This document shows positions 9,057 through 18,100 of a DNA stretch of 64,000 bases, piece by piece. Numbering within the stretch: position 1 is the first letter of the stretch; each line of letters opens with the position of its first letter. The DNA is from Paenibacillus luteus. GTDB lineage: Bacteria > Bacillota > Bacilli > Paenibacillales > Paenibacillaceae. The notes below the pieces were generated by a model. The model saw only the letters and a list, made by a program, of their open reading frames with translations. It was not told the origin of the DNA and made no database searches. The translations under genes were made by a program, and so were the position numbers. The stretch is taken from contig NZ_SKCD01000044.1 in NCBI RefSeq assembly GCF_006542765.1, positions 1 through 64,000 on the forward strand, in the 5' to 3' direction.

Positions 9057-9378
9057 TTACAGCTCATAACTATTTGTTTGTCCTCATCCTTTCGAAGAAT
9101 CAATTCGTGTTCCCACTGAACGGTCATTTGATTGCACATGTATAGCACAAGATGGAAGCGCTTTATTTTTTTGCGGACAAAAGGTTGCAGTGGTGGTAAT
9201 ATTGTTTCTACAAGAAATAATATTATTTCAAGTGGGTATAAAATTAGGATACGTCTCACTTGCCTCCATGTGATTTTGCAAAGAAATTCTCACACATGAA
9301 GCATATTATAAACCGCTCAGGGCTAGTGGATATCATTCTGCTTGATGCTTGAGCAAAGCGAAAGGAATGGGAATGATT
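9057..9378. other. Intergenic region with no recognised gene
   Basis: AT-rich sequence between the first operon terminator and the next gene. A 70-codon minus-strand ORF here has no recognisable similarity or good start. A partial cre-like string (TGGAAGCGCTTTA) at about 9151 lacks the conserved end and is not called. Confidence 0.4.
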
Positions 9379-10188
9379 ATGAGCATAATAGAGACAACAA
9401 TCGCATCCTTTGATGGTACAAAGCTGTATTTCAGCAAAAACCTAGTTAATGATGCTAAGGGTGCAGTTGTCATCGTTCATGGTTTATGCGAGCATGCTGG
9501 ACGCTACGATTATTTGACGGAAAAATTAAACATACATGGTTTTCATGTCTATCGTTTTGACCATCGTGGTCATGCTAGATCTGAAGGGTCGCGCACGTTT
9601 TACAACGATTTTCATCAAATCATTGACGATGTAAATGTCATTGTTGAGGCGACATTGCAAGAGATTGGCGATATCCCTCTTTTTGTAATCGGACATAGTA
9701 TGGGAGGCTTTGCATCTTCTTCCTTTGGAACCAAATACCCTGGAAAAGTCAAAGGAATTGTTTTATCAGGAGCTCTTACTCGCTATCATACGAAAGTTGC
9801 TGGAGAACTTCCGCTTGAGATTCCTTTAGGCACGTATTTCCCGAATGAGCTTGGCAGCGGAGTATGCAGTGATCCAGAGGTTGTATCCGCTTACGTGAAT
9901 GATCCACTAGTAGAGAAACAAATTTCTGTTGATCTATTCAATAGCCTAGGGTATGGAATAGAGTGGTTAAAACAACATGCTAAACAATTTGTTGATCCGG
10001 TTTTGGTTCTGCATGGAGCGAATGACGGGCTGGTTAGCGAACGTGATTCTCGTGATTTTTACGGTGATATTGCTTCTTCCGATAAGACTTTGAAAATTTT
10101 TGCTTATCTCATGCATGAAATATTTAACGAGCCAAGTCGCGATGAGGTTATTGATGAAGCTATTAGCTGGATAGAAAAACGAATCTGA
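9379..10188 (+). CDS. Alpha/beta hydrolase, monoacylglycerol-lipase-like
   Basis: A 269-residue Hydrolase_4 (serine aminopeptidase S33 / lysophospholipase) type protein. HGLCEHAGRY is the oxyanion region, GHSMGG the nucleophile elbow, HGANDGLV carries the Asp, and MHEIFNEP carries the His, so the triad is complete. Its family acts on monoacylglycerols or lysophospholipids. ATG 9379 (7th base after GGGA) gives the usual short N-terminus; in-frame ATGs at 9367 and 9373 are possible, with AAAGGA at 9361. The gene stands alone; its codon use is more AT-rich than that of the first operon. Confidence 0.8.
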   Translation: MSIIETTIASFDGTKLYFSKNLVNDAKGAVVIVHGLCEHAGRYDYLTEKLNIHGFHVYRFDHRGHARSEGSRTFYNDFHQIIDDVNVIVEATLQEIGDIPLFVIGHSMGGFASSSFGTKYPGKVKGIVLSGALTRYHTKVAGELPLEIPLGTYFPNELGSGVCSDPEVVSAYVNDPLVEKQISVDLFNSLGYGIEWLKQHAKQFVDPVLVLHGANDGLVSERDSRDFYGDIASSDKTLKIFAYLMHEIFNEPSRDEVIDEAISWIEKRI

Positions 10189-10229
10189 TCTCTGTACATG
10201 AGAGGTGAAAGGAATACCCATGAAATTAG

Positions 10230-10388
10230 AATGGATGGGCAACCATTGAGCACTTATTGAGAAGATCATTAAATACTCATTTAAGCGGAAATCGCAAAGA
10301 TATATATGTAAAACCTTCTGCCAAAGGACGCGAGGTGTATGAAAAGTACACTAAATTTGTTTGCCAAATTGGTGCTGTAAATGTTTAA
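10230..10388 (+). pseudogene. Remnant of a MarR-type regulator (C-terminal wing and helix)
   Basis: An open stretch without a start codon encodes about 52 residues ending at TAA 10386-10388. The segment GNRKDIYVKPSAKGREVYEKY strongly resembles the wing and following helix of MarR-family regulators (D-x(3)-v-x-LT-x-KG pattern). An in-frame TAG lies just upstream (10227-10229) and no HTH is readable, so the N-terminal two thirds is missing. It may once have controlled the hydrolase next to it. Confidence 0.45.
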
Positions 10389-10459
10389 TTTCGCTACCAT
10401 CTGTGAAAGATGAATTATTCATCCCGCATCAAAAGGAGTTTTCCCTAAGGCTCCATATA

Positions 10460-10492
10460 AAAAACGCCATAACATTAAGTGGCGGCGTTTTT
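10460..10492. terminator. Bidirectional rho-independent terminator
   Basis: AAAAACGCC pairs perfectly with GGCGTTTTT, with additional partial pairing inside, giving A and T tails on the two sides. It follows the MarR remnant. Confidence 0.75.
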
Positions 10493-10587
10493 GTATAGAT
10501 TACTACACTGACAGCGAAGAGGTCATCTAGAGAAATTAGTTTTAGTATAAACGGATATTGGGGATCTTTTAAACCAAAGATGAAGTC

Positions 10588-10628
10588 GAAAAGCCGCATC
10601 AACAGGCATACTGTTCATATGGCTTTTC
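10588..10628 (+). terminator. Terminator-like hairpin upstream of the sigma factor gene
   Basis: GAAAAGCC pairs with GGCTTTTC, with an inner AACAG/CTGTT pairing. The T-run is part of the stem only, so termination strength is uncertain. No other feature was seen in 10493-10764 apart from the sigma factor ribosome binding site. Confidence 0.4.
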
Positions 10629-10764
10629 ATCGTTTGAATTCATGTTAGAAGGAGTATGGGGACTTAAGCTCAAATTCACAAAATCTTTAATGGACTGTCA
10701 GATTTAAAACGCAGTGCAGCGAAAAATGCACTCAGGCCGTCTAATAGGTGGAGGTGATAATTCA

Positions 10765-11328
10765 GTGAAGCCGGCCGGCTCGAATAACAAAGAAAATTTC
10801 CCGAAAGATCCCTCTCAAGCTCTAGAGCAGCTGATGGAAAGCTTTGGATCAACGATCATGCGCACCGCTTATTTTTATACTGGCGATCGGCATTTTGCCG
10901 AGGATATCAGCCAGGAGGTATTCCTTCGCGCTTATCGCAACTGGAACTCATTTCGTGGAGATAGCTCGGTTAAAACCTGGTTGACGACGATCGCCATCAA
11001 CGTTTGCCGGGACAAGATGGGCGTGCGGATGTTTACGGAACAGCCAACCGATCCAAGCAAGATGGAGCAGGGACGGACATTCAACGTGGAAGAAGAAGCG
11101 CTTAAAAGATTGCAGAAAAGCGAGATTTTGCGGCATATGCTGCGTCTGCCTCTGCCGTATCAGGAGGCCTTGTATTTATATTATTATCTGGACTTGGACA
11201 CACGGGAAATTGCGAAAGCGACGTCGTCGCCCGAGGGTACCGTGAGAAACAGACTGTACCGGGCGCGCGAGGCGTTGGCTCGGGAAATGCGCAAGGAGGA
11301 GACAACCGATGACGGACATGGAGCGTAA
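10765..11328 (+). CDS. ECF-type RNA polymerase sigma factor
   Basis: A 187-residue sigma-70 family factor. Region 2 includes the core-binding/-10 recognition segment AEDISQEVFLRAYRNW (residues ~50-65), and region 4 has the HTH with PYQEALYLYYYLDL and the recognition helix in SPEGTVRNRLYRAR. The start is GTG 10765, six bases after GGAGGTGAT; the upstream GTG at 10714 has no ribosome binding site. It overlaps the next gene by 20 bases, the usual sign of a sigma/anti-sigma pair. The stimulus is unknown; SigV/SigW-like envelope stress is a reasonable guess. Confidence 0.9.
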   Translation: MKPAGSNNKENFPKDPSQALEQLMESFGSTIMRTAYFYTGDRHFAEDISQEVFLRAYRNWNSFRGDSSVKTWLTTIAINVCRDKMGVRMFTEQPTDPSKMEQGRTFNVEEEALKRLQKSEILRHMLRLPLPYQEALYLYYYLDLDTREIAKATSSPEGTVRNRLYRAREALAREMRKEETTDDGHGA

Positions 11329-12001
11329 TTTACGTCAACATTTGCAAAAGGAGTTGGATGATATGTTATTTTCTAAAATGGAATTGAACGATAGCATTAA
11401 ACAGAAGATCAGGAAACAAGCCGCCGCGGAGCAGAGAAGCCGCCGCCGATTCGTTCTTCCGAAAGCCTGGTTTGCAGGAGCGGCAGCGTTGGTCGCAGCA
11501 GTCGTCATAGTGACAGGATTGCCGATGCTGCAAGAGCCCGCCGCAGTACCGACGCCAACGGATCATTCATCGGGAATCGCGCTGCCCGGAAATGGAGGAG
11601 CCACAGGTTCGGAGTTGTCCCAATTGATTACAACTCCGTTGGGAACGGCGGAGGCAGCGAAAGTAGCTTTCGGTTCCGGTGTGCTTGTTCCTCAAGTCTC
11701 CCCGGAAGGCTTCAAGCTGGCTGAGATCGTCGGCGTGGGAATGAAGGACCAACCGCTCAGAGATTTAAACTTCACATACGGCTCGGGCGATAAGACGGTG
11801 ACGTTCAGCGCAAGCCGCATGCCGGTGGCGTCCCCGACGGACCTGTTCACACAGACCAAAGTGGGCGGAGTGGACGGCTTAATTTTCGAGCAAGCCGAGT
11901 TCACGGAGCTGTTCTGGGTGGTTGACGGCATTCAATATGGCGTGTCTGGTCCGATTTCGGGCGACGAGGCCATGAAGGTAGCCGAATCGGTGGAGCCTTA
12001 A
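11309..12001 (+). CDS. Membrane anti-sigma factor with a DUF4367-like C-terminal domain
   Basis: A 230-residue protein. Residues 1-45 are charged and cytoplasmic (anti-sigma part), residues ~52-72 form one transmembrane helix after the basic RSRRRF, and the extracellular part ends in the pattern LFWVVDGIQYGVSG typical of DUF4367 domains. No zinc-binding H-x(3)-C-x(2)-C motif is present. The start ATG follows AAGGAGGA and lies inside the sigma factor gene. It should hold the upstream sigma factor at the membrane until an envelope signal releases it. Confidence 0.82.
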   Translation: MTDMERNLRQHLQKELDDMLFSKMELNDSIKQKIRKQAAAEQRSRRRFVLPKAWFAGAAALVAAVVIVTGLPMLQEPAAVPTPTDHSSGIALPGNGGATGSELSQLITTPLGTAEAAKVAFGSGVLVPQVSPEGFKLAEIVGVGMKDQPLRDLNFTYGSGDKTVTFSASRMPVASPTDLFTQTKVGGVDGLIFEQAEFTELFWVVDGIQYGVSGPISGDEAMKVAESVEP

Positions 12002-12063
12002 TAAGTTGATACGTGTATATCGTGAATGAATTGAACGCCCCACCCGTCGAATGCTAGATAAAT

Positions 12064-12145
12064 GGGGGTAGTGTAATAGCCCATACGGGAGAGCGCATCG
12101 CTGGCAGCGATGAGGTCAGGGGTTCGATCCCCCTAGGCTCCACCA
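12064..12145 (+). tRNA. Degenerate tRNA-Ala(GGC), probably non-functional
   Basis: From about 12087 to CCA at 12143-12145 the sequence is a good tRNA-Ala: D-arm end GGGAGAGC, anticodon stem CATCG/CGATG around loop CTGGCAG (anticodon GGC), T-arm AGGGG-TTCGATC-CCCCT and acceptor 3' strand AGGCTCC. The 5' acceptor strand does not pair with it, and about six extra bases separate a GGGG start from the D-arm. The 5' third is therefore broken. It could be a tRNA 3'-end copy left by an integration event. A weaker relative lies at 23833-23874. Confidence 0.6.
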
Positions 12146-12180
12146 AAAAAACCACTTCATCTGAAGTGGTTTTTTGGTGG
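12140..12180. terminator. Long inverted repeat/terminator overlapping the tRNA CCA end
   Basis: CCACCA-A7-CCACTTCA pairs over about 19 bases with TGAAGTGG-T6-GGTGG. The core is a standard hairpin with a T-run, and the arms extend to include the tRNA CCACCA. The rest of the gap up to 12446 shows nothing else recognisable. Confidence 0.75.
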
Positions 12181-12446
12181 AGTGCAAGAAGGGGACGAAT
12201 CCCCGGATTCAATCCATGCGGACGGGTTCCGACACTTATATATCTGATGTGGTAATCTATTTCTCACAGCCTTTTGCAAGTTAAGGTTTGATGTAGTTGG
12301 AATGAGTATAATCATAACGTTGTTGCTTGGGCGGCGAGCACCATGATAGTATTTTAATTAATGGAAGGTTATTAAATAGTTAAAAGAAACAATTAAAGCA
12401 ATCCATATATTAATCCTGTATTCGAATTCAACTAGAGGTGAAATGG

Positions 12447-13877
12447 ATGCTGCAAATTAACCGTGATGACAAACGCCCAATATGGCAACAACTGCTTGAC
12501 CAAGCTATTCATAATATTACAACCGGCAAATGGCCACCAGGCGAATTGCTGCTGCCTTCTCGTGAACTTGCACTATTGGTTGGTGTCTCCCGCTCAACGA
12601 TACAGATTGTTTATGAGGAATTATTCAGTCGTGGCTACACGGTTACTTCTAGGCGCGGGGGAACAAGGGTAAGTGACTGGACCAGCAGAATAAGTTTTAC
12701 AAAGGATGCCATGCCTCAAGGGCCTATTACCCCCGAGTTGCCATCGTTAAATGACGCAGTCAGCCAATTGCAGAGCTGGTTTAGAGGAAAAGAAAATAAA
12801 AATGTTGAGATCGATTTCAGTCCGCACGAGCCTTATTTGGATCAACATTTCCAAAAAAACTGGAGACATTCATTTTTGCAAGCCTCCAAAGAAACGGACC
12901 TAGACAGTTGGGCTTACGGCAACGCATATGGCTTCATTCCGCTACGCGAACAGATTAGGCGTTATCTGTCACTCGAGCGAGGCGTCCACGTGCAAATAGA
13001 CCAAATTATTTTAACTTCTGGTGCACAACATAGTCTTGATTTAATCGCTCAAGCACTATTAAACGAAGGAGAAACAGTTTCCGTTGAAGATCCCGGCTTC
13101 CCAGCCGCTTGGATGGCTATGAAATATCGGCGGATGAATGTTGTTCCTGTCCCTGTAGACGATTACGGATTACAGGTAGACCACATTCATCCACAATCAA
13201 AACTCGTCTATGTTACGCCTTCACATCAGTGTGCAGTGGGGGTGATCATGTCTGAACCCCGCAGGCAACAATTGCTGCATATGGCCGCTGAACATCAATT
13301 TTGGATAATTGAAGATGATTACGATAGCGAGTTTCGATATCGTGGCGACCCGTTACCCACGTTGTTCAGCCAGCAATCTCAGAACACATTATATATGATG
13401 AGTTTTTCGAAGATGGTGGCTCCTGGTATTCGAATATCTGCAATTATTGGTCCCCAAAAAGCTATCGGCCAGCTTGCCCAAGTTCATGAGCTCACCTATC
13501 GTCATCTTCCGATTATGGAGCAATTGACACTTGCACACTTTATTGAGCATGGGTATTTCATGCGTCATATGAGAAGAGTCAGAAACATATATCGGCGCAG
13601 ACATGAAGCAATGGCGAAAGCTATCATCTCAACTGGCCTAGGAGAACGTTTCAAACTAAGCGGCGTAGAAACGGGATTGCATATGCTTCTAGAAGCTGAA
13701 GACTCGTTTGACGAAGAAGCCTTTATGAACCAAGCGCTCGAAAATGGAATCCGTGTGTATCCGCTTAGCAATTATTGTTTGAATAGTAAGCGGAAAGGGT
13801 GGGTATTAGGCTTTGCTAAAGTAGATGAGTCAGCAATAGAAGCAGGTATTTACCGTCTTGCGAAGATGCTTATTTAA
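12447..13877 (+). CDS. MocR/PdxR-family regulator (GntR HTH fused to aminotransferase fold)
   Basis: A 476-residue two-domain regulator. Residues ~10-75 are a GntR winged HTH (WPPGELLLPSRELA...VSRSTIQ). Residues ~115-470 have the fold-type I aminotransferase domain with the PLP region SFSKMVAPGIRI, whose Lys would bind PLP. The family senses PLP, amino acids or related compounds. ATG 12447 follows AGAGGTG by 6 bases; GTG 12438 overlaps that site and is less likely. The convergent downstream gene is a PNPOx-like flavoprotein, which hints at a vitamin B6 link, though MocR targets are usually divergent. Confidence 0.87.
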   Translation: MLQINRDDKRPIWQQLLDQAIHNITTGKWPPGELLLPSRELALLVGVSRSTIQIVYEELFSRGYTVTSRRGGTRVSDWTSRISFTKDAMPQGPITPELPSLNDAVSQLQSWFRGKENKNVEIDFSPHEPYLDQHFQKNWRHSFLQASKETDLDSWAYGNAYGFIPLREQIRRYLSLERGVHVQIDQIILTSGAQHSLDLIAQALLNEGETVSVEDPGFPAAWMAMKYRRMNVVPVPVDDYGLQVDHIHPQSKLVYVTPSHQCAVGVIMSEPRRQQLLHMAAEHQFWIIEDDYDSEFRYRGDPLPTLFSQQSQNTLYMMSFSKMVAPGIRISAIIGPQKAIGQLAQVHELTYRHLPIMEQLTLAHFIEHGYFMRHMRRVRNIYRRRHEAMAKAIISTGLGERFKLSGVETGLHMLLEAEDSFDEEAFMNQALENGIRVYPLSNYCLNSKRKGWVLGFAKVDESAIEAGIYRLAKMLI

Positions 13878-13933
13878 TTCGAGAATCTCTGTCTCTTATG
13901 TTTCACGTCTACTTTCTGTTAGCGACTTTGTAT

Positions 13934-14458
13934 TTAATGCTTGTACATTTTTTCTTCCTCAGTCGGATTTTCTTTCGCCGTTATATGATGGGGCTCAATT
14001 CGGTACACCTGAACAGAAGTATTGAAAACAGCAGACCTGTATTTGTCTACATGTTGTTTGGACAATGGGCGGTTATAATAACCTGGCACATATTTTTGGA
14101 GCATTTCCTGCAGCATGTATGTGGCTTCGTCTAGATCAACGATGAGCTCGGCCTTGCCGAAAATCATAACACTCATATAAGCAGTGTCCGTCTTAGCTGG
14201 TACTGGATCGGTAATGGTTCCATATTCTTCACAAACTGTAAAACAGACCTCTGGATTCGCACTTATGACCTGATTGCGTCTTCCACCTGAGGCTCCATGA
14301 AAGTAAAGCTTCTCATTTGCCCAGACAAAATTGAACGGAACAACATATGGCAACTGGCCATCAACCATACCGAGATGGCCAATTCGCGCTTTACTCAGGA
14401 AAGCTTCAATTTTGTTTCTATCCAACACTTCTCTACTCTTATATCGAACCATATCCAT
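13934..14458 (-). CDS. Pyridoxamine 5'-phosphate oxidase-family (NimA-like) flavoprotein
   Basis: A 174-residue split-barrel FMN-binding protein of the PNPOx/NimA type. It begins with the family pattern ...KIEAFLSKARIGHLGMVDG-x-PYVVPFNF, with LYFHGASGGRRNQV (phosphate/FMN contact region) in the middle and a C-terminal PHHITAKENP. These proteins reduce flavin-linked substrates or nitro compounds; true PNPOx activity is not assured. AGGAG precedes the start. It converges on the MocR gene with about 56 bases between stops. Confidence 0.8.
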   Translation of the reverse strand: MDMVRYKSREVLDRNKIEAFLSKARIGHLGMVDGQLPYVVPFNFVWANEKLYFHGASGGRRNQVISANPEVCFTVCEEYGTITDPVPAKTDTAYMSVMIFGKAELIVDLDEATYMLQEMLQKYVPGYYNRPLSKQHVDKYRSAVFNTSVQVYRIEPHHITAKENPTEEEKMYKH

Positions 14459-14820
14459 TCTCGACCACTCCTATACTATTGAATTGTTTTCGTAAGTATA
14501 TCAGGCATTGGATTGAGTTAGTACGTCCATAAACGGAAATTCAAGCAATCCATAATTCCCCTTCTAGTTAACTCTAATCAGCCTCCTGACTATAAATGAG
14601 GTTCACGAGACAGCGCTCCGTTTTCATTAAATTAATATTGCCCCCGTAAAGGATAAGACTGCCTCATTGGAACTTTATTGCAACACTCGTATGATAAGAT
14701 AAGTCCCCAATATACAGATTGTGTTCCGGGAAATGATTACAGGGTTAGAAGAAGCAGTGAGATTACGTTATTTGCACGTACGCTTATCGCTCTTGGAATC
14801 CTATTATTTTTTTGAACTTG
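14459..14820. other. Intergenic region, no gene seen
   Basis: Holds the ribosome binding site and presumed promoter of the minus-strand flavoprotein gene and upstream sequence of the giant SLH protein gene. No ORF, RNA gene or repeat was recognised. Confidence 0.4.
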
Positions 14821-14834
14821 TGAAAACGCTAACA
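14821..14834 (+). promoter_or_regulatory. cre box (CcpA operator)
   Basis: TGAAAACGCTAACA matches the catabolite-responsive element consensus TGWAANCGNTNWCA at every position. It lies about 285 bases upstream of the giant SLH protein gene and is the obvious candidate for catabolite control of it. Confidence 0.75.
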
Positions 14835-15118
14835 TGGAGTCGGTTGTAGACGGATGCGCTTTTACAAGATTGAACATATGGCATAGTAGAGGTGATGCGG
14901 CGACGGGCATAGAAGCGGGAATGTGTGGTCAGGCCACACAGGAGTGTCTCAGATCAAGATGAAAGCAGCATAGCTGCGGGCAATTCAGGATTACTTTGTT
15001 CTGTGCACTACATAAAATCATAGAAAGTTTTGAATTTGCTATTGAAGCGATGAAGGGTTTAAAGATTTAGGGGAGATCTTCAAAACCTGAAAATATGATG
15101 TATGGAGGAAATTTGAGA
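14835..15118 (+). other. Long leader of the giant SLH protein gene
   Basis: A ~280-base stretch with small inverted repeats (TGTGG/CCACA near 14931-14940, GCAGC/GCTGC near 14966-14977) and a 5-codon ORF after AGAGGTG at about 14890. No known riboswitch class was recognised. The gene's own ribosome binding site GGAGG is at 15104-15108. Confidence 0.35.
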
Positions 15119-18100
15119 ATGATAAAAAGACGGTTATTAGCATTTTTACTTGTGACGTCAATGCTATTTACTTTGGCTTCTCCGCTTATGACAGTCAGCG
15201 CGGCATGGGGAGATGCCGTATCTCTTCTGACCGTAAATGCAGGTACAGATGGTAATACGGCGACAAACGCCGATGCGCCGGACGGGCAGAAAGCGTGGAG
15301 TTTAAACACCGGAACCTCTAAGGGCGGTGGCCCATGGGATAACCTCTTCACGCCGAGCGTGGCGCCTCTCAAAGATGTATCCGCTTATAAAGACGGCTAC
15401 TTCGCTTTCGAGATGTATATTCCAAATGCGAGCTTTAAAAATATGCAAGGAAATAACTGGCTCGTCATCGTAAGCGACAGCAATCCCGCTGCGGATAAGT
15501 TTAACGCGGATTCACGCCTTCAACTTGATGTAAGCGGGGTTACAAATGGAGCGGTGGGGACATGGGCAACAGTCTATACGAAATTATCGACGTCAAGCGC
15601 CGTAGCTGGGAATTTCAATGACGCCTGGCTAGACCAAGTAACCAGACTGGCCATGCATTTGCAATGGGATACTAATGTCCCTAGCACTGACGTTTTCATT
15701 AAAAACCCTCGTTTCCAGAAAAGTGCGTTAGGCGTTCCGGTTTCACCGTCAACGGCTCCCGCACTTGACGCAGCAACAAAAACAGTAACGGCGAACGCAC
15801 CAGCTAGCGGGCAAGCTGTGGAATTCGCAATTAGCGAAGATGGGATCGCACCCGCAGCCGGCTGGGTGGATGGAAATAAAAACGGTAATGTGTATACTCA
15901 TCAATTTGCCACATTACCTTCCGCACAGACTTACTATGTATTCGCGCGCTCGAAAGCAGACAGCAGTTACAACTTCATCGGCGCATCTTCAAGAATGACT
16001 GTCACGTCTATTGACGAACAAACATTGGTAAATGAGGCGGCGGCGTCTCTGACATGGGATACGATTAAAGGTAGTAATACTTCGAATACCGATGTGAAAT
16101 CACAACTTAGTCTTCCGACGGCAATAGGCACAACTAACGTAGCATGGTCTTCGGACAATGCGGCAATAAGCAATACCGGAGGCGTAAATCGTTTATTAAA
16201 TAGAGAAGTAGACAAAACCGTCGTACTCACAGCGATAATAACCAAGGGCAATGCAAGTGCTACGCAAACTTTTACCATGACGGTGAAAGCCGTGCCGGCG
16301 GAGGTCAACGCCCGGGCTGCGACGTATTTTCCTAATATAGAAGAGGGGACGAATAACGCTATTGCGCCGGATGGAAATAACGCGGTTAAGTTGGGAGCCG
16401 GAAAAATAGGCGCTGGCATTGAACGGCTTTGGGATGCCCGCTTTATTAATGACAGCGGCAATCAGGATTTATCAGCTTATGCGAATCAATATTTTGTTTT
16501 TGATATGTATGTTACGCATTCGGACCTTTTAAAGCTCAGTGGAAATAACTGGATCGCCATGGCAAGTGGCGGTAACAATCTTGACACCAATTCGCGTCTT
16601 AACCTTAATGTTAACGAAATCAAAAATGGAAAGGTTAATGAATGGATTACGGTTTATGCGCAATTATCAGCAGCCAATTCACCGAATGGTTTCAATCCCG
16701 TTCACTTGGATACGGTACAAGCGGGGAGATTGCAAATGCAATGGTCTTCCGTGCCGCAAGGCGACATCTACATCAAGAACCCGCGTTTTCAAAATAACGT
16801 GGATTCGCCGAAACCCATTCCCACGGCTGTTGAGACAACGGGCAACGTTACGTTATCCTCAGCAGCGCCTGCGAACGGCCAGGCTGTGCAGTTCGCGATC
16901 AACACTACCGGTGACGCTCCGGCAGCCGGCGACTGGACAACGGGTACTCTTAATGCAGGCACGTATACTTCAGCATTTGCAAAACCAACAGGCAGCACCT
17001 ATTATACATTCGCACGTACAGCTCAAAATACGCAATATCCTTTTGCAGGAACGCATACAAGAGTTAAAGTGGTGCATCTTGATGACAATCAAGCCGTAAC
17101 GGATGCAGCAAATAAGCTAACATGGGACACGATCAGGAATTCGAACGCTATTCAATCCGAAGTAAGAACCGGGTTGTCTCTTCATGCAACCGGTGCGAAC
17201 GATACGGCTATTGCATGGACTGCTGAACCGGCAGGAATCATTGATCCCGCAACGGGCAGCGTAACTCGCGACCCTGACGTAGGAAAAGCCGTAACCCTTA
17301 CAGCAACAATCACCAAAGGGAATGCGGCACCTGCTCATGTCATTTTTAATCTGACAGTAGCCAGTACGAGCAACGAGCTTGCTGAAGTGTTCATTGACTT
17401 CAATGATCCTGAATCATTTGATGCCGTTGATGCCATTGGAAGCGGTCTCGGCGACGGTGGAGATCCGGCTGGGCCGTTTCAAGGACTTCAAGGCAACGGC
17501 ATTGGCATCAGCCTTATCGGAGATGGCGGTACCGCAGTGGATGTAGTCACTCAAAGCGGAGTAGACGCTGTGAAGGTTGGAAACTTTATGTACGTCATTG
17601 TAGACGACCTTAAACTTAAGCAAGCAAACAAGGCCGAATTAGCGGTCACATACTGGAGACCGAGCGCAACGGGCGGTATTCCGTTACAGTATAACACCAT
17701 ATATCCCGGCAGTTTCTCTGGATTTGAAGCGTATAGATCAGCAAGCCTTCCGGCGACAGGAAGCGGGAACGCTTGGGTGACTTCAAAGGTTGTGCTTAAC
17801 GGAGCTAATTTTGCGATAGGAGCACAAAATCAGGGAGCACACTTCCGTATCGGTGCAGCCGGAGCCATCATCCAGAGCATACGGATAACCGAAATTCCTC
17901 CAACGGATGAAGAAGCGGTTAAACTTGTATCGGACGCATTGACTTGGGACGCTATCAAGGGCACGAATACCAGACAGGATCTGGTTGAAACCAATTTGAC
18001 GCTTGCTAAGGCGGGTTCGGCGAATACGAACATTGTGTGGACATCTACCAATAGCACGGTCATAAACAGCAACACCGGCGCAATAGATCGCCAAGGAGTG

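Noticed and set aside
9150-9164. cre-like string TGGAAGCGCTTTA
   Set aside because: It misses the third-position W and the terminal CA of the consensus, and lies about 220 bases from the nearest gene.
9047-9259. 70-codon minus-strand ORF after the first operon
   Set aside because: It begins inside the terminator region, has no good ribosome site and no recognisable family.
12064-12145. Functional tRNA-Ala
   Set aside because: The 5' acceptor strand cannot pair with AGGCTCC and the spacing to the D-arm is wrong, so it is listed as degenerate.
12181-12240. Possible further tRNA-like string (GGATTCAATCC, GACGGGTTCCGAC)
   Set aside because: No cloverleaf can be formed and no CCA end or acceptor stem is visible.
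14835-15118. Known riboswitch in the giant gene leader
   Set aside because: The sequence lacks the conserved cores of the c-di-GMP, SAM, TPP, lysine and other classes I can recognise.
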